From: Chondrosia reniformis
Lineage: Eukaryota > Porifera > Demospongiae > Chondrillida > Chondrillidae
Direction: 5' to 3'
DNA length: 64,000 nucleotides
Assembly: GCA_947172415.1 (NCBI GenBank)
Contig: OX359198.1
Coordinates: 4,123,401-4,187,400, forward strand
Shown: in pieces, positions 23,395-36,200 of the stretch
How positions within the stretch are numbered: position 1 is the first letter of the stretch
Layout of the letters: every line of letters begins with the position of its first letter
The notes under the pieces: model-generated
Database searches by the model: none
What the model was told of the DNA's origin: nothing
What the model saw: the letters and a program-made list of their open reading frames with translations, nothing else
Made by a program: the position numbers and the translations under genes

Positions 23395-23780
23395 TTACAG
23401 CCACCTAGCCTGCTGCTTGGTGGTCACTGCAACCACTCCCTCTATGGCACTTCCCCCTTCAGACTGTTGCGCCTCCCTTAGAAGGGTCTTCAGTTGGGGA
23501 ACATCCTGTCCTAACAACATGGGTATTGGGAGGGACTTGGCTACAGCAGCCCTTATGGTAAACTGGTAGCTACCTATGGAAACCCTCATCTTGGCCAAAG
23601 GATAGCTGGTGACATCTCCATGGGCACTCCAAATGCTCATAGTTCCAGTGGTTATCTTCTCTGGGGGACCAAATCCTCATGTACCATGGTGGTGGCAGCC
23701 CCAGTGTCTAGTAGAATCCTATCAACTGGGTTACCTTCTACCAGTCCGGCTCGGGTTGGCTCACCATCGCCCCTCTGGGC
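23395..23780 (-). pseudogene. Retroviral-type aspartic protease region of the Ty3/gypsy element
   Basis: After Gag comes RILLDTGAATTMVHEDLV, containing the aspartic-protease DTGA active site (about 23,710). A second frame continues with SYPLAKMRVSIGSYQF and SLPIPMLLGQDVPQL, matching the C-terminal half with the ILGxD-like motif. A frameshift near 23,650 separates the two. Confidence 0.8.
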
Positions 23781-24761
23781 AGGGACTACACTGCCTAACA
23801 AGGCCGGTTTGGAAGGGCACTGTTTAGCAAAGTGTCCCCTCTGCTGGCAGCTGTAGCAGCGAGGTCCATCCTTGTTAGTGTTCTTTGGGTCTCCACCCCT
23901 TTGCCCCACGCTTGCTTGTCCTGCCGTGTCCCTTGGTCCCTTTTGGGTACATTCCCTAGCAAGATGTCCAAGCTGCCCACAAGTGTAGCACTTCTTTCCA
24001 TTCCCGGTCAGTATCTTGGAGGTCTCTGGTAGAGGTCTTGATCCATCTCTGAGCCCTCTGGCTTGAGCATAGTCATCTGCTAACCTGCCCGCCTCCACTA
24101 CGGTCTTGGGCTTTCTCTCGCTGACCCAGATTATCACACTAGCTGGAAAGGAATTCAACAACTGCTCCACAGCCATTAGCTCCATGACATGGTTCACAGT
24201 AGTACAATTCCGGGTCCATTTCTGAAGCAAATCCATTGTATGGATTGCTAGTTCACCGTACGATTCCTGCGATTTTCTGGATATCGATCTGAATCGAATC
24301 CGATAACTCTCCTTGTTGATGTTGTATCTTCGTAAAATGGCATCTTTCAAGTTATCGTAGTCCCTTGCCTTGTGGCCGGCCATTGCTGCGTAGGCCTGTT
24401 AGTTGTGGAGCCAACAAGTAAGCCCACTTCGATTTCTCCACCCGATAAGCTTCCATGATCCTCTCAAAAATTGTCAGATAGGCCTCCACATAATCACTTT
24501 CTGATAGCTTTGTTAACTTGATCTGTTCACCTCCAACACGATTAACTCCCTCGTTTCTTTGGCCTTTCTCCACTAAATTCTGCATCATCTCCATTTGCCG
24601 GGCCATCTCCTGTACCCTTGCGTCCATCTCACGCTCTCGTCGCTCTCTCTCTCAGCAGCAATCTCTTCCTCCCGTTTTTTGCGGTCCTCTATCATCAGCT
24701 TCATTAGATTGGCCACACTTGGTGCCTCTCCAACAGTATCCTCCATGGTTTCCTGACTCAT
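23652..24761 (-). pseudogene. Ty3/gypsy Gag with SCAN-like capsid and two zinc knuckles
   Basis: The coding strand opens MSQETMEDTVGEAPSV, followed by a charged coiled-coil region. The capsid part contains LKDAILRRYNINKESYRIRF, LQKWTRNCTTVNHVMELMAV, EQLLNSFPASVIIWV and ERKPKTVVEAGRLADDY. This order (ExYRxRF, then LxxLxxKW, VEQLLxxLP, WVxExxPxTxxEAxxLADD) is the SCAN-domain pattern. Two CCHC knuckles follow (CYTCGQLGHLAREC and CYSCQQRGHFAKQC). Frame breaks occur near 24,360-24,420 and 24,630. SCAN domains of vertebrate zinc-finger proteins are thought to derive from a Gmr1-like Gag, and this copy fits that. Confidence 0.85.
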
Positions 24762-24836
24762 GACTCTTTGATACCATCGTCCTGACCTTGTGGACATACA
24801 CAAATAGCTAGGATCTCCGTCTAACGTCTGTAACGG

Positions 24837-24853
24837 CGAATCCCACTTCTGCC
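24837..24853 (-). promoter_or_regulatory. Primer-binding site of the Ty3/gypsy element
   Basis: On the minus strand GGCAGAAGTGGGATTCG follows the LTR by 6 nt. Its complement, CGAATCCCACTTCTGCC, looks like the T-arm and acceptor end of a tRNA (GAATCCC...GCC before the terminal A). The expected TGG at the start is CGG here. The tRNA species was not identified. Confidence 0.6.
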
Positions 24854-24859
24854 GTCAAA

Positions 24860-25241
24860 TGTGAAGGTTCTACTCGGTTGCACATGAACAACTGTTGAGT
24901 TGCAATAGTAGAGCGCTTTGTTGTGTCGCAAATTCACAATTTAGTTCCTTGAAATCTCTCTCTCATCTCTCTTCTCAATTACAAAACTCATATTTATAGC
25001 AAACTAAGTAGGAATGACCTTTACAAAAATCATGACTAGCTAAAGTGAAAAGAAAGTGTGGAAACTACAAAACTTAGGGCAGAAATTGAAGAAGCTAAAT
25101 TACAACTAAATCATAAAGATGGGAAGGGATAAACTAGGACACACAGAATACATAGAACTGTCACATACACTCTAAGATCATACTCAATCTATTAGGTCGT
25201 AGTTTAGTAAGTCAATAGCTCTGTAGTCCTAGGACTTCACA
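24860..25241 (-). repeat. 5' LTR of the Ty3/gypsy element (382 bp)
   Basis: On the minus strand it begins TGTGAAGTCC and ends ACCTTCACA, giving 7-bp terminal inverted repeats TGTGAAG/CTTCACA of the TG...CA type. The outer 70 bp are repeated at 20,353-20,419. A primer-binding site follows on the inside. Confidence 0.85.
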
Positions 25242-25699
25242 CCCACTAAGAAGCTGCCTTTACTTAGGACTAGTGCCCACCAAATAACGAGACACTCAGG
25301 TAATTGATGTCACCTCGTAGTCGTGGCTCAGTTTTCCTAGAGGTAATTTAGGAAGATATGCTTTAGTTTAGAATTTCTTCTACTTAATGAAGTGTAAAGC
25401 AGAGTCACATGTTGTTTGGTTTCATAATTATGAATGAAATGAAAGCTTATTATTTTATGCTTGTCCGAATGATAACAAACATCGTAACACAGGAAGTGAT
25501 GTCATCGTGGAATTTATACATAATAATATGTGTAATAATAATATTACGATGTATGCATAGAGTGACCAGTCCTGGTTACGTAAGTATAGATAGTCTATGA
25601 TCAAACGTATCAGCTTTGGTTTAAAGGTTGACAATGTGTGACTCTTGTATATGTGCCATACAGTTGTGATTGCAGGGGCAGAGATGAAGGTACTTCACA
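25242..25699. other. No gene seen
   Basis: AT-rich sequence between the LTR and the THAP transposase remnant, with no coding region recognised. Confidence 0.5.
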
Positions 25700-26640
25700 C
25701 CACAACTCTAAGCAATCAATGATGAGGAGGTGTCAGGGTAGCATGTTTTGAAAGCATCAGGAAGAGAGTGAGTCACTTGATCTGAGAATGGCCATGTGGG
25801 TAAGCTTCCTCCCAGCTAGTCGAAGGTATAGAAAGTTTATCCATGTGGTAAGGAGCCTACTAATTGTAGACTGGCTTGTCAAGGTAAGATCTGCTAGCAG
25901 CTCCTCATCCATGCCATGCCTCAAACGAGCTAGGGTAATAAACAGCTGTTCCTTCATTGGGATGGAGAAAAACTGCCTACCTTGTCCTCGAGATCGTTTT
26001 CGTTGGTCATCTGGTAGCTGTCTCACTGTCACCAGTGTGTCCTCACTTGCATCTAGATACTACCACAGAACATCAAAAGCTTAACCATTGGCAATCCAGT
26101 GTAGAAGGCCATTTTTCTGGATTCTCTTTAAACCGGTCCAGACTGAACTGCTTACCCACGCATCCACACTTTCCACACGCTGTTGGAGGTCAACAACTTG
26201 CTGCTGTGTTACCTGGAGCTCTATTTTGAGAAACTGCAGGTAGGTGGGGGGTCCAAACTGCACAGCTGGTTCTCTTATCGAACAATCAGATGGTCCTTTG
26301 CGTCGACTGGACGCCAAGTCGCATCCGATTTTGCTGTCCACGCAAAAACGATGGGTACAGCGTCTTTCTTCAGGCGAGCACCTTTTGCTTTCCATCCTTG
26401 GCAATACTGGTCGTCCGTGAAGTGGTCAGAACACACACATGTATCATGGGAAAGCTGAAAGTTCGGCCCGAGGTCTCGTTTGATAGCGTGAATCCCGATT
26501 TCTTCACCAGCAACTTATTTTTCGGCAATGTGTGAAAAGGACGAGCGACTCCTTCTCACGTCGATCAGATGTACAGTTAGGTACACAACAATGATCTCCA
26601 CCTGGCATGAAGACCGCTGAGGAGCTTCAGAACTGATCGT
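25700..26640 (-). pseudogene. Second THAP-domain DDE transposase (ISL2EU/Harbinger-like), truncated
   Basis: The minus strand encodes the C-terminal half of a THAP domain (IKRDLGPNF, HDTCVCSDHFTDDQY, KKDAVPIVFAW, about 26,520-26,330). A linker with a coiled coil follows (YLQFLKIELQVTQQQVVDLQ). Then comes the helical region before DDE_Tnp_4 (SIPMKEQLFITLARLRHG, LTSQSTISRLLTTWINFLYL, about 25,960-25,830) and the start of the catalytic domain (LPDAFKTCYPDTSSSLIA, about 25,730). The remainder is missing. Stops are present. It is a different copy from the one at 9,450-10,240 because the sequences are diverged. Confidence 0.8.
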
Positions 26641-26754
26641 TTGCTTCGACGTAGCAGACACTCAATACGCAATACGCAAACACCATTTTCTCAAGTGGCT
26701 TGTGCCGTCAACTAATCAAGTGACTTTATTGGGCATTTGAGCTAATACTTGTTC

Positions 26755-27117
26755 GGGTGTTACTAAAATACGGAACGGAACGGAACGTTTCGCAAAGAGG
26801 AAATACGCTTTTTCCCACGGAACGTATCATTACCGCATATACTCGTATAGCGTATAGACATATTATTGTGCAATTATTGGAAGCAATAATCACTCTGTCA
26901 GATAATCGTCTTGAAGAACTCTGTCATGTATTCGTCGACTATATTCCACCCCTTATCATTGTCAAAAGTATTCACTTGAATGTTAATTACATAATTATAA
27001 CTTCTAAATTTGCCCTATATCGACGTATGTAGTAAATATCTTACGAAATCGCTAACGTTTTGTAACGCATCACGTGCTGAGGAACGTTTTGTTCCCTTCC
27101 GCATTTTAGTAACACCC
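26755..27117. mobile_element. hAT-type MITE with perfect 8-bp target duplication, next to TAF3
   Basis: A 363-bp non-coding element starts GGGTGTTACTAAAATACGGA and ends with the near-exact reverse complement (TCCGCATTTTAGTAACACCC). It is flanked by ACTTGTTC at 26,747-26,754 and again at 27,118-27,125. An exact 8-bp duplication is the hallmark of hAT transposition. The right end lies 126 bp upstream of the TAF3 ATG, so it sits in or next to the promoter. Confidence 0.9.
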
Positions 27118-27243
27118 ACTTGTTCCTGTGCTGCGACGGTTTTACCATTTAAAATGGCCGCCAACTGTTGTATATTCGTCATTTAACTTCCCCCACTATA
27201 CGCTAGAGGATCTAAGGTCTGGCGCAGCAGACTAATAGACAAA

Positions 27244-30200
27244 ATGGCCAAAGAGTACGCTGACAAGGTTTTGAAAAGTGCTGTAGCTCAGTTGTGTATT
27301 CTAATTGGATGGCAAAATTCAAGTATGAGCGCCTTAAATGTCTCCAGTGATATCACTAAACGATTCTTATCCAGGCTAGGCTCTCTGGCGGCTAGCTATG
27401 CCGAAACAGGTTAGCTTTATTGCTTAGTTGTGCTCTGTGCTGTATGTTACCCATCAATAACTACAGATTGAAATGATTGATGGATTTATTGTTATCATCT
27501 TCTATCTGAAAAAATGGCAACAACTTGTTTAATCACTGAAATACGTTTTACATGATCATAGCCTACAAGTTAATTACTGTAACTTATCTCTCGGGGGATA
27601 TGAATTTTTAAAGTGTACTGAATATATCAATAGATCCAAATACTATATATAATAATGTTGTTTGGGTGTTTATAATGGGTTAAAATCATGGTAAGGCAGT
27701 TATTTCATGATAAGGATTTCATCTAAATGCACCATATTCTAGATGATTCATCTGTAGTCCTTAGCTATTTAGTGGTGCAAAATGTAATGAGTAGTTGAGA
27801 AAAGAAAATACGTTAAATTCAGATTCCAGTGTTCAATGGCTGAGAAGACCCTTTGGGCCCAGACATCCATCAACTTTTCTAGAAGTCTGAGAGCTGCATC
27901 TATACAACTTCAAGAGAGGAAATATTAACTTTTGAATGACAAAATGCATAGTATTAACTTGAATATCTTCAGTAAAAATTTGTCTCCCAAAAATCTATTA
28001 CATCGTTTCCCTACATGCAATGCCTACTCTGTATGTATTAAAAAGGTCATATAGGGAACTAAACCTATAGAGAGCTTGATTGAAGATACAGGAGTCTTCT
28101 TATTCTTCTTCTGCTCCACTGTGCCAGACAGTTGTTTCTGGGAATTCCACCCTTTATCAGTGACCTGGGGATCTTCATTTTCTTAATCTTGACCTTTTGT
28201 GAATCCTTGGCTCTCTGTGCTAAATCTAGGTGTCTTACATATATACGTACACAATTTTAGGGCCACAATGTTGAATAAGGTGTGAACTAAGACACATGAT
28301 GATAGGAATGTAGGTCAAACAAAATTTTATGTATAATGAATTTATTAGTAATCTGACTTGTACAGGCAAAACAGACTCATTCATATGTATTTCAAGACAT
28401 ATGTAGGATACATTACACATTACGTACCCTTAGGTCTTATAATAGTAAATCTAAATGGGGAAATTTACTACATACATATATCAAAGTTAGTCTTCTTGCT
28501 TTACTTTAGTAATCATTTGGTTACTAGTGATGGTTTTATCTAAGGCTAAAAAGGGAAATTTTCTAGGGCTGGAATTTGTGTTTTGCATCTTTATAATAAC
28601 TTCTTTATGGTAGATGGCACTAATTGACTGTTCAAAGTTATCACTGTTACCCAGAAGTTGTTCTGATCATGTTTGAAACTCATTGTGGTTTTATGTTGTG
28701 AGATTTTTTGGCTGATAGAGTATATATAAGTTTTTAGCCTTTAGTAAGATTTAGCATATGTAGCTTCTGCATATATTGTTGGTTTCAGGTACTTTCCTAA
28801 ATCTGCACCCTTGGAAATTGAACATCACCAGATATGATCGGTGATATGTGATATTAGGGTGGTTGGCCTGGAGGTCTCCAAGATATTGGCATACTTAAAG
28901 AATTAGTTTGTTCAGCTTTCCAGAGACCCTTGACTACGCAAGTTCCAGAATTTAGACCGAGCTTTGTGTGATGATTACTAAGTCTAGTCTTTATAGCTTG
29001 TAAATAAAGCAAAAGTGGTACATATGTAAAGTCTGGGTTGTTACAAGCCTTTTAGCCTGGGATGTAGCATAAATTGAGAGGTGCCTTTACATACAAAATT
29101 CTGTTTATGCCTGAGGAGATGGCAATGAGACTAGAGTCATGCCTGCTGAGAATATGATAGATGGTAGGGATGACTCTCACCTTCTGAGATTCATTGGTAG
29201 GAGGCAGTCACAACCAGCTGTCGGTAGGAATGGAAGTTGGCCTGGGGGAGAACCTGCCTGATCCACAACATTCCTACATACGTAGCTCATTAATATTACT
29301 GATGTTCTGTTATATAGTGATGCAGTCAAACCCCTCAGCTACCATTAATTGCAAACCGGCCACCGCATCAGGTCCCAACAAAATCTATATTAGCCTGTAT
29401 ACATACGTACTAAGCCCCTGAAATGTGCATGGAAACCCCTGTATTCCTTTTAGTGGACAGTTTACACTCTCCAAATCTAATTTTTAACATACTGTATTTA
29501 AAGTAACTTAATAGTAAGGGCAGCACAAAAATCAATGTCTATGGCATGCAGACTGAGATACACTTTGGCATTCCGTTCAAAGTGTTACCAGCCATGTCTG
29601 CAAGTAGCTCCTTCAAGCACTTAAAAGAGGCTTCTGGACCATACAAACAATAAATATTAGGCTATGACCTGCTTCTCTGTTTATTTTGTTATCTGGCCAA
29701 CTCAGGAGCAGACATAAAAGTAACATACCCGATTGTGATATATACAGTACAAGTTACATAGGTAATAATGTAATTAATACATATGGCTCTAGGAAAGGAC
29801 CTAGAAACAGAATAGGCATATTATCATAAAGTTTAGGCTGGGATTTTTAATTTAGGCCTCCGTTTGTTAGAAAACAGAGGACAAAGTCTGCATAAAAAAA
29901 GCAATAGGACTATAGAAAACCTATAGGAAATTCATATTGAAACAACGTGTAATTTGATTAAAATGAATTTACTAATTTCCTACTTGATATTCCCATTCCT
30001 ACATTACTGATGAAGACCTCCGGGTTGAAACGTCCAGAATTAGTAAATTTATGTTTCTGACTTTCAACAAGGCTATATTCTTATCTATGTGTGTATGTTT
30101 TCCATGTGAACAGTAGAATCTCATAACGAAATTGCTCATAGTGAATGTCTAAGTATAGTGAAGTACTTCGCTTGCTAATTACACTCAAGTAGACTACACA

Positions 30201-33200
30201 GTGAAAGGTACTGGCAAATTTATAAAATACAATCAAGTACTACACAGTACAAGTTACAAATTTAAGAGGTCCAAGTGACTATACAATATTAAATTACAAT
30301 CAAGTACTAGCTACACAGGGCAAATTATATACAAATTTAAAGAGATCCAAGTGACCCATAGGATAATCAGTATTTTAAACAGTACAAAACTTTAGTCCCA
30401 CTGTTGCAGGCTTTGAAATCCTCAACTACTGCATAGAGAGTAGAAGTTGATACAGATCCTATAAGGTAGAACACACGGCCTATCAATTACCTTTTCACAC
30501 CTGAGTATAGACTGAAGATGAGGCATCTGCATGCCATATATCAACAAAGGTTCCAGTCTTAAAGTCTCAGCTAATAACCACAGCAGATTTGATTGACTTG
30601 TGAGGGAGCTAAGAATACGGACAGTTGGTTGCATGCATTTGCATAATCAACAGGGTTTTGTAACTTGTACGTAAGAACATAAAAGGCCAAGGCCCTTATA
30701 TATGTTTGTCAATACAGTACAAGTTATATATCTAAAGTTAAATAAAAACATTCAAAAATGAAGTTAAAAGTAGGGATGGCACTATAACAGTGATTGGCAC
30801 ATCTAGAAAAAGTAACGAAACAAGAAAGTGATCATATGGTAAGGCTAACATTGCAGAAGTGGCATACTGAAACTTAACTATACACATCACTTCTATGTTT
30901 GGGCGCATCATGGATATACTAGAAGTAGGGATCGATGCGCCCAAACATAGAAGTGATGTGTATAGTTAAGTTTCAGTATGCCACTTCTGCAATGTTAGCC
31001 TTACCATATGATCACTTTCTTGTTTCAAAGCCTGCAGCAGTGTGACTAAAGTCTTGTATACCTGTGATTATCGATTATTTTAGGAGTCACTTGGATATCT
31101 TGAAATTTTTAGCTTGCACTGTGTAGTACTTGATTGTAATATATATATATACTCCATTGTCAGAGCAACCGCCTGTGTTTAAATTTCGTAACCATGATAT
31201 AACAGGATTTAAGAAGCTATATACTGCATCAGCTTCTTAAATCCTGTTATATCCCTGCCCAAATATGGTAAACTAAGATGTTACTTCTTGGGGTGTGGAC
31301 AATTCTCCTTATATTTAGGACAGTTGGATTAGTCAGGGCAAGAGCATTCTATGAAGCTCTCAGCGTTTAAGCAAAAACAACCAGACGCTAACATAGCCAT
31401 CCTGAAAGTCCCGCCAAAATAACGATAACAAGCGACAGAGTATATATCACTCATACCACGGCGCTGAGGTGTATACGGGTTTTATATGTATGGGTCACTA
31501 ATGCTTACATATAGGTATTCTATAGTCCTATGGCATTTTATATGCAGACTTTGTCCTGTTTTCTAACACGGAGGCCTATACCCTAAACTTTATGATAGTA
31601 TACCCATTCTCTTTCTAGGTCCTTTCTTGTTATTTATTTGTTTATTTACCTTAGTATATTGTAATTTGTACTGTATAGATAGTTATATAATACACAACTG
31701 TCATAACACTCAATTTGTATAACAATATACGGGTTCATATGCAACTACGTATTTTAACATTTAATTTATACATCAATACATTGTTTTCAAATAGCGGTGT
31801 TCAGGAAGCTTTAGTTATTTATAATGTTAAGAATGTATATATTAAAGCTCAATGATGCTGTCAAGTAGTTTGAGTGCGGGGCTACTGCCCCACGAGTTTT
31901 TAAAATTCCAAATACTTGTTTCATGAAATTTCTGCTTCTATTAGTTATGCTTACCAGTCATCCAAGATGAAAATGTCATCAAACAACCACAGACAGCTGT
32001 TTTTCCCTCCTTTCGGGCTCATCAGTGTTGCATGATTTGGTGTTGAGGGGATGGGTGCCTGCCCAGATTACTTCATTGTAACTTGGCAGGCTTTTTGGTG
32101 AGGTTTCTATGGTCTTGCCATTACAATGACATAAGATATGGTTGGTAAGTTTCCCTTCTTGGACTGTAACATATGTAGACACATTTAACAAAACGAAGTT
32201 ATACGTCAAGCACACTGCATATGTTTATCTAATTGTAGCAGAGGTTTCTGGTGTATTTTAGCATTCTTGGATAAAAATACGTACTGTATAAGGTTATCTG
32301 CATAGGCCTTGACTTTTTAGGTTGGGACAGGTATATAGCAGATCCGATGAGGATCCAAGTCCTCAGGTGAGTAATTAGGTGGTAACTGGTTGGATGGTAC
32401 ATTGCATTTGTCCATTGGCTTACACCCAGTTGGTTGGCAACATTCAGGTCTGCACATTTAGTAGGTGATTCTTTGTCATATCATACACAAAGACTAAGAG
32501 GTTAGTGGTGCAGCGCTCTGCAGAGGTACCAGCTTGATAGTTCAGTAGATTTGTATGAAGTGTTATCAGTGCCAAAATTTGGCGATTATGTTTTATAACA
32601 ATGCATGCGGTAATGTCACCATTCCGCAGGTGGTTTCGATCATTTGAAAGGCAGTTTCGATTTTGATCATTTGGTAGACGATATCCTGTTCAGGATTAGT
32701 TGTAAACAAATTAAAAATGGAGATCACAAGGGCACTGCATGTGTGTGCATGGGAAGATGGACACAATGGCTTTATATATAGCAGAATCATCTTAGAGCAA
32801 GAGCTCATTTTGCTGAAGGAGTAACAACTTGTTATTGGTGATGAAGGCAATGTTGAATCACTCAAGAACACCAACATATTGTGTGTGTTTTCAATAAGTT
32901 TTAAAGAATATAACATGCACATAACACAATATAATAAAACAGCTATAGTGATAACAGGAGTTGTTTGAGATGCTTTAACCATTATCATCTGTGAAGGATG
33001 TCCTTAAGGAAAGGAACAGTTACAGCCCCATCTGAGCCATTGATGGCCACTAAATCTTTTGAATTGTCTGCAACTCTCATTAGAGTATAACCTTCCAGAT
33101 GGGAAATGTGTCAATTGTAGTTTGATGTATGTGGGAGGAATCATTATCACCTGAAAAAAAACAACCTTCTTTAAACCCAAATTCAATTTTGCAAGCTGTA

Positions 33201-36200
33201 TCTTAGTAGGTTTAGTACGTAGGTGTTCACGTACATGTATGTCTGTAATGCAGATGCTCACTTTGTACCTTCGTCATTTTAATTATTTGGGGTATATACT
33301 TAATGAATGCTCAATTTATATGTAGCTTGCCGCCAAGATGGAAACATGGATGACCTTGGTTTGGCTTTCAAGACTATGGGGATACAGATCACTGACCTCC
33401 AAGATTATGTAAAGAATGTCAGCCAACCTAAGTGTGCTGAAAAGGTATATTTGTAGTGTTCATTGTGTGTCTTTGTTTGAACACACTCCCATCCCATAAT
33501 AGCATGACAATATACTTTTAAATGTCCAACAGAGGTTGCTTGTAAATACAATTAAGTGTAACAAGACAGGACTGGCTCAGTAATACACTTAAATACGTAT
33601 CTAATAGTGCCTGGATGTAGTACCATTTTAGCAGTTTGTTTAATTTACCTTTTGTGTAGATTTTTGGATTTCCAGTTCCAGATGAGTCCAGCCATATTTT
33701 TGAATCTAAACTTGGTACAACAAAGGAAATCACTGAAGATGGCAATAGCAGTGATGATGAGTCTGTCATACCATCATATCTACCACCAGTACCAGGGAAA
33801 CAGGCTTTCATGAATGGTACATGATTATTTTTCTATGTTAGTATAATTTGTGCTAGGGCACACATTTTAAATGCAATTAGCCTCGATAACGGTACATTTA
33901 GCCTCTGTAAAAGCTACGTATGTTAGCCAAAGTGAGACAACATGGTGCCACGTTGATATAATAACCATTAATCACCTCTAAATCTACAAAGCCAATAGCA
34001 AGAATCTGCTTATAGGTGTCACATGTAACGAAAAAGCTGCAGTATTAGTGGCAGTATTGATCAAGCTAGTGACTGATGCATTTTTATAGCTATTTTTGAA
34101 AATCACTGGCTACATAGGTGTGTGCATTGTAACTCTAAGCATCATAAGTGGATATGGGCCACGTTGCAAAGTTTTCTGTTTATTTTATGAACTTTCACAA
34201 TTGAGAGAGGTGTCCAGGTTTCAGTGGGATAGATACGTATATATGTATATATCAGAGTACTCTCTAAGTAGGACTGGCCAGGAAAAATGGCCGCCCTATC
34301 CAATGTATTAGCAAGCAACACCTCATAAATCACCAACGAAGCGATTTTCGGTTATATTCGGTGATTTGTAGCCATTAATTTCCTAAATGCCAAAACATGT
34401 TTCGATGCTCTACACGCTCTACAGTGTTGCAGAGCCCATCTGAATGGGCTGTACAAGAAGCATGTTAATTGTGAAAAGTGAAAATTGTGGTCTTTTCATT
34501 TCATGCAGTAGTTGAGGATTTCAAAGCCTGCAACAGTGTAACTAAAGTCCAGTACTGTTTAAAATACTGATTATCCTATGGGTCACTTGGATCTCTCGAC
34601 ATTTGTAACTTTCACTGTGTAGTGTACTTGAGTATAATTATCCAGTAAAGTACTTCACTATACTTAGACATGCAATTTCGTTATGAGATTCTACTGTATG
34701 TACACATGGAAAGCGTACACATGGATAAGAATATAGCCTTGTTGAACGTCAGTAACATAAATGTACTATTTATTCTGGAAGTTTCAACCCGGAGGTCTTC
34801 ATCAGTAATACAGAAATGGGAATATCTAGTAGGAAATTAGTAAATTCATGTTGCTGACACTCAACTAGGCTCTATTCTCATGATGATCGCAAGAAACACT
34901 TGTTATTCCTACCCATGGACAAATTAAAATATGAACAAAAACATAAGAAAAGAAGACAGAGTTTAAATTACCAAGGTTTAATGCTGTCGACTAAAAGAAT
35001 TTCTTCTGCATCAATATAGCGACAACTCTGCCTCAAACTTAATGAGAACGTATACAAATACTCTTTATTGAACCTCAGGCACAGCGGAACTGGTCCGGTC
35101 AGTCCAGTCATAACCAGACCAACTTTCAGGCAAGGCTTTGCAAAAGAATTCTTGAATCCTAAAGGATTTAAGCTAAATATCAACGTAATATTCTCAATTG
35201 GTCAGGCAGCGGCAGGACGCGGGTAACCATTTAATTCACAGCTGTGACATTTCGCATTTCACTGCATTTCTAGTTTTGTTTCTAGCGGTGTATCGTGTTC
35301 CTGTCGGATAATGGCTTTATCGAAAGGAGTAGCACCATTCGCGGATTTGCCGGAGTCGCCAAATCATCCTCTTACATTTATATAACCGAAGTGTGAGTTC
35401 GGGAAAAAACAAGTTCGAAAGTACAATTGTCAAGCTTCTTGGTTCATTATGATGAGCAAAAGGACATGATAGTCTGCCATGTGTGGGTACAAGCGCTCCA
35501 GTCCAAACGAATGGATATAAGAAGAGGAGAACCAGCATTTACAATTGCAGGCTTTTGCAATTAGAAGGATGGAACAGTAGGAATGAAGATTCGACATCTC
35601 ACAAGGAGGCAATGGAAGTGATGGTGATTATCCCTTCAAGCTGCCCATATGTTGCAGAGATGCTGTCCAAGGAACATGCAGCACAGAGGAAAGAGAACAG
35701 ACAGTGCCTCCTGAAAATTCTATCAAATTTGCATTTTTTGGGCCGACAGGGTATTGCACTCCGTGGTGATGGCAATGAAAGCGACTCCAACTTTGTCCAA
35801 TTGTTAAAATTGTATGGAAATGATGATCCCAGAATTGAGACTTGTTTGCAGTGCAAAATGGATAAATACATTTCACGAGGTGGTGAGGCTTTGGCAACAT
35901 TACATGATTCACTAAATTTGTATGGAGCGACATACGAGGTGGTGATGCACTAGAGAAACATCACTAGATTGCGCTATCGTAAGCTTGCATTCTTGATTAT
36001 TTTGCAACTTTAATTAAGCAGTATTTTGCCAGACGTTTGTAATACACATGTACCATGATTTATGTCGGCTTCACAGTGATCTGACCAATTGATAATTTTT
36101 ATCAATATATCACTTGGTTTCAATATAAAATTTCTATAGCTTTTCTATAGTCCTATGGCATTTTATATGCAGACTTTTTCCTCCGTTTTCTACCCAATGG

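Noticed and set aside
32593..33261. Minus-strand genes in TAF3 intron 1
   Set aside because: Open frames of 131 and 85 codons without recognised motifs, in AT-rich intron DNA where frames of this length arise by chance.
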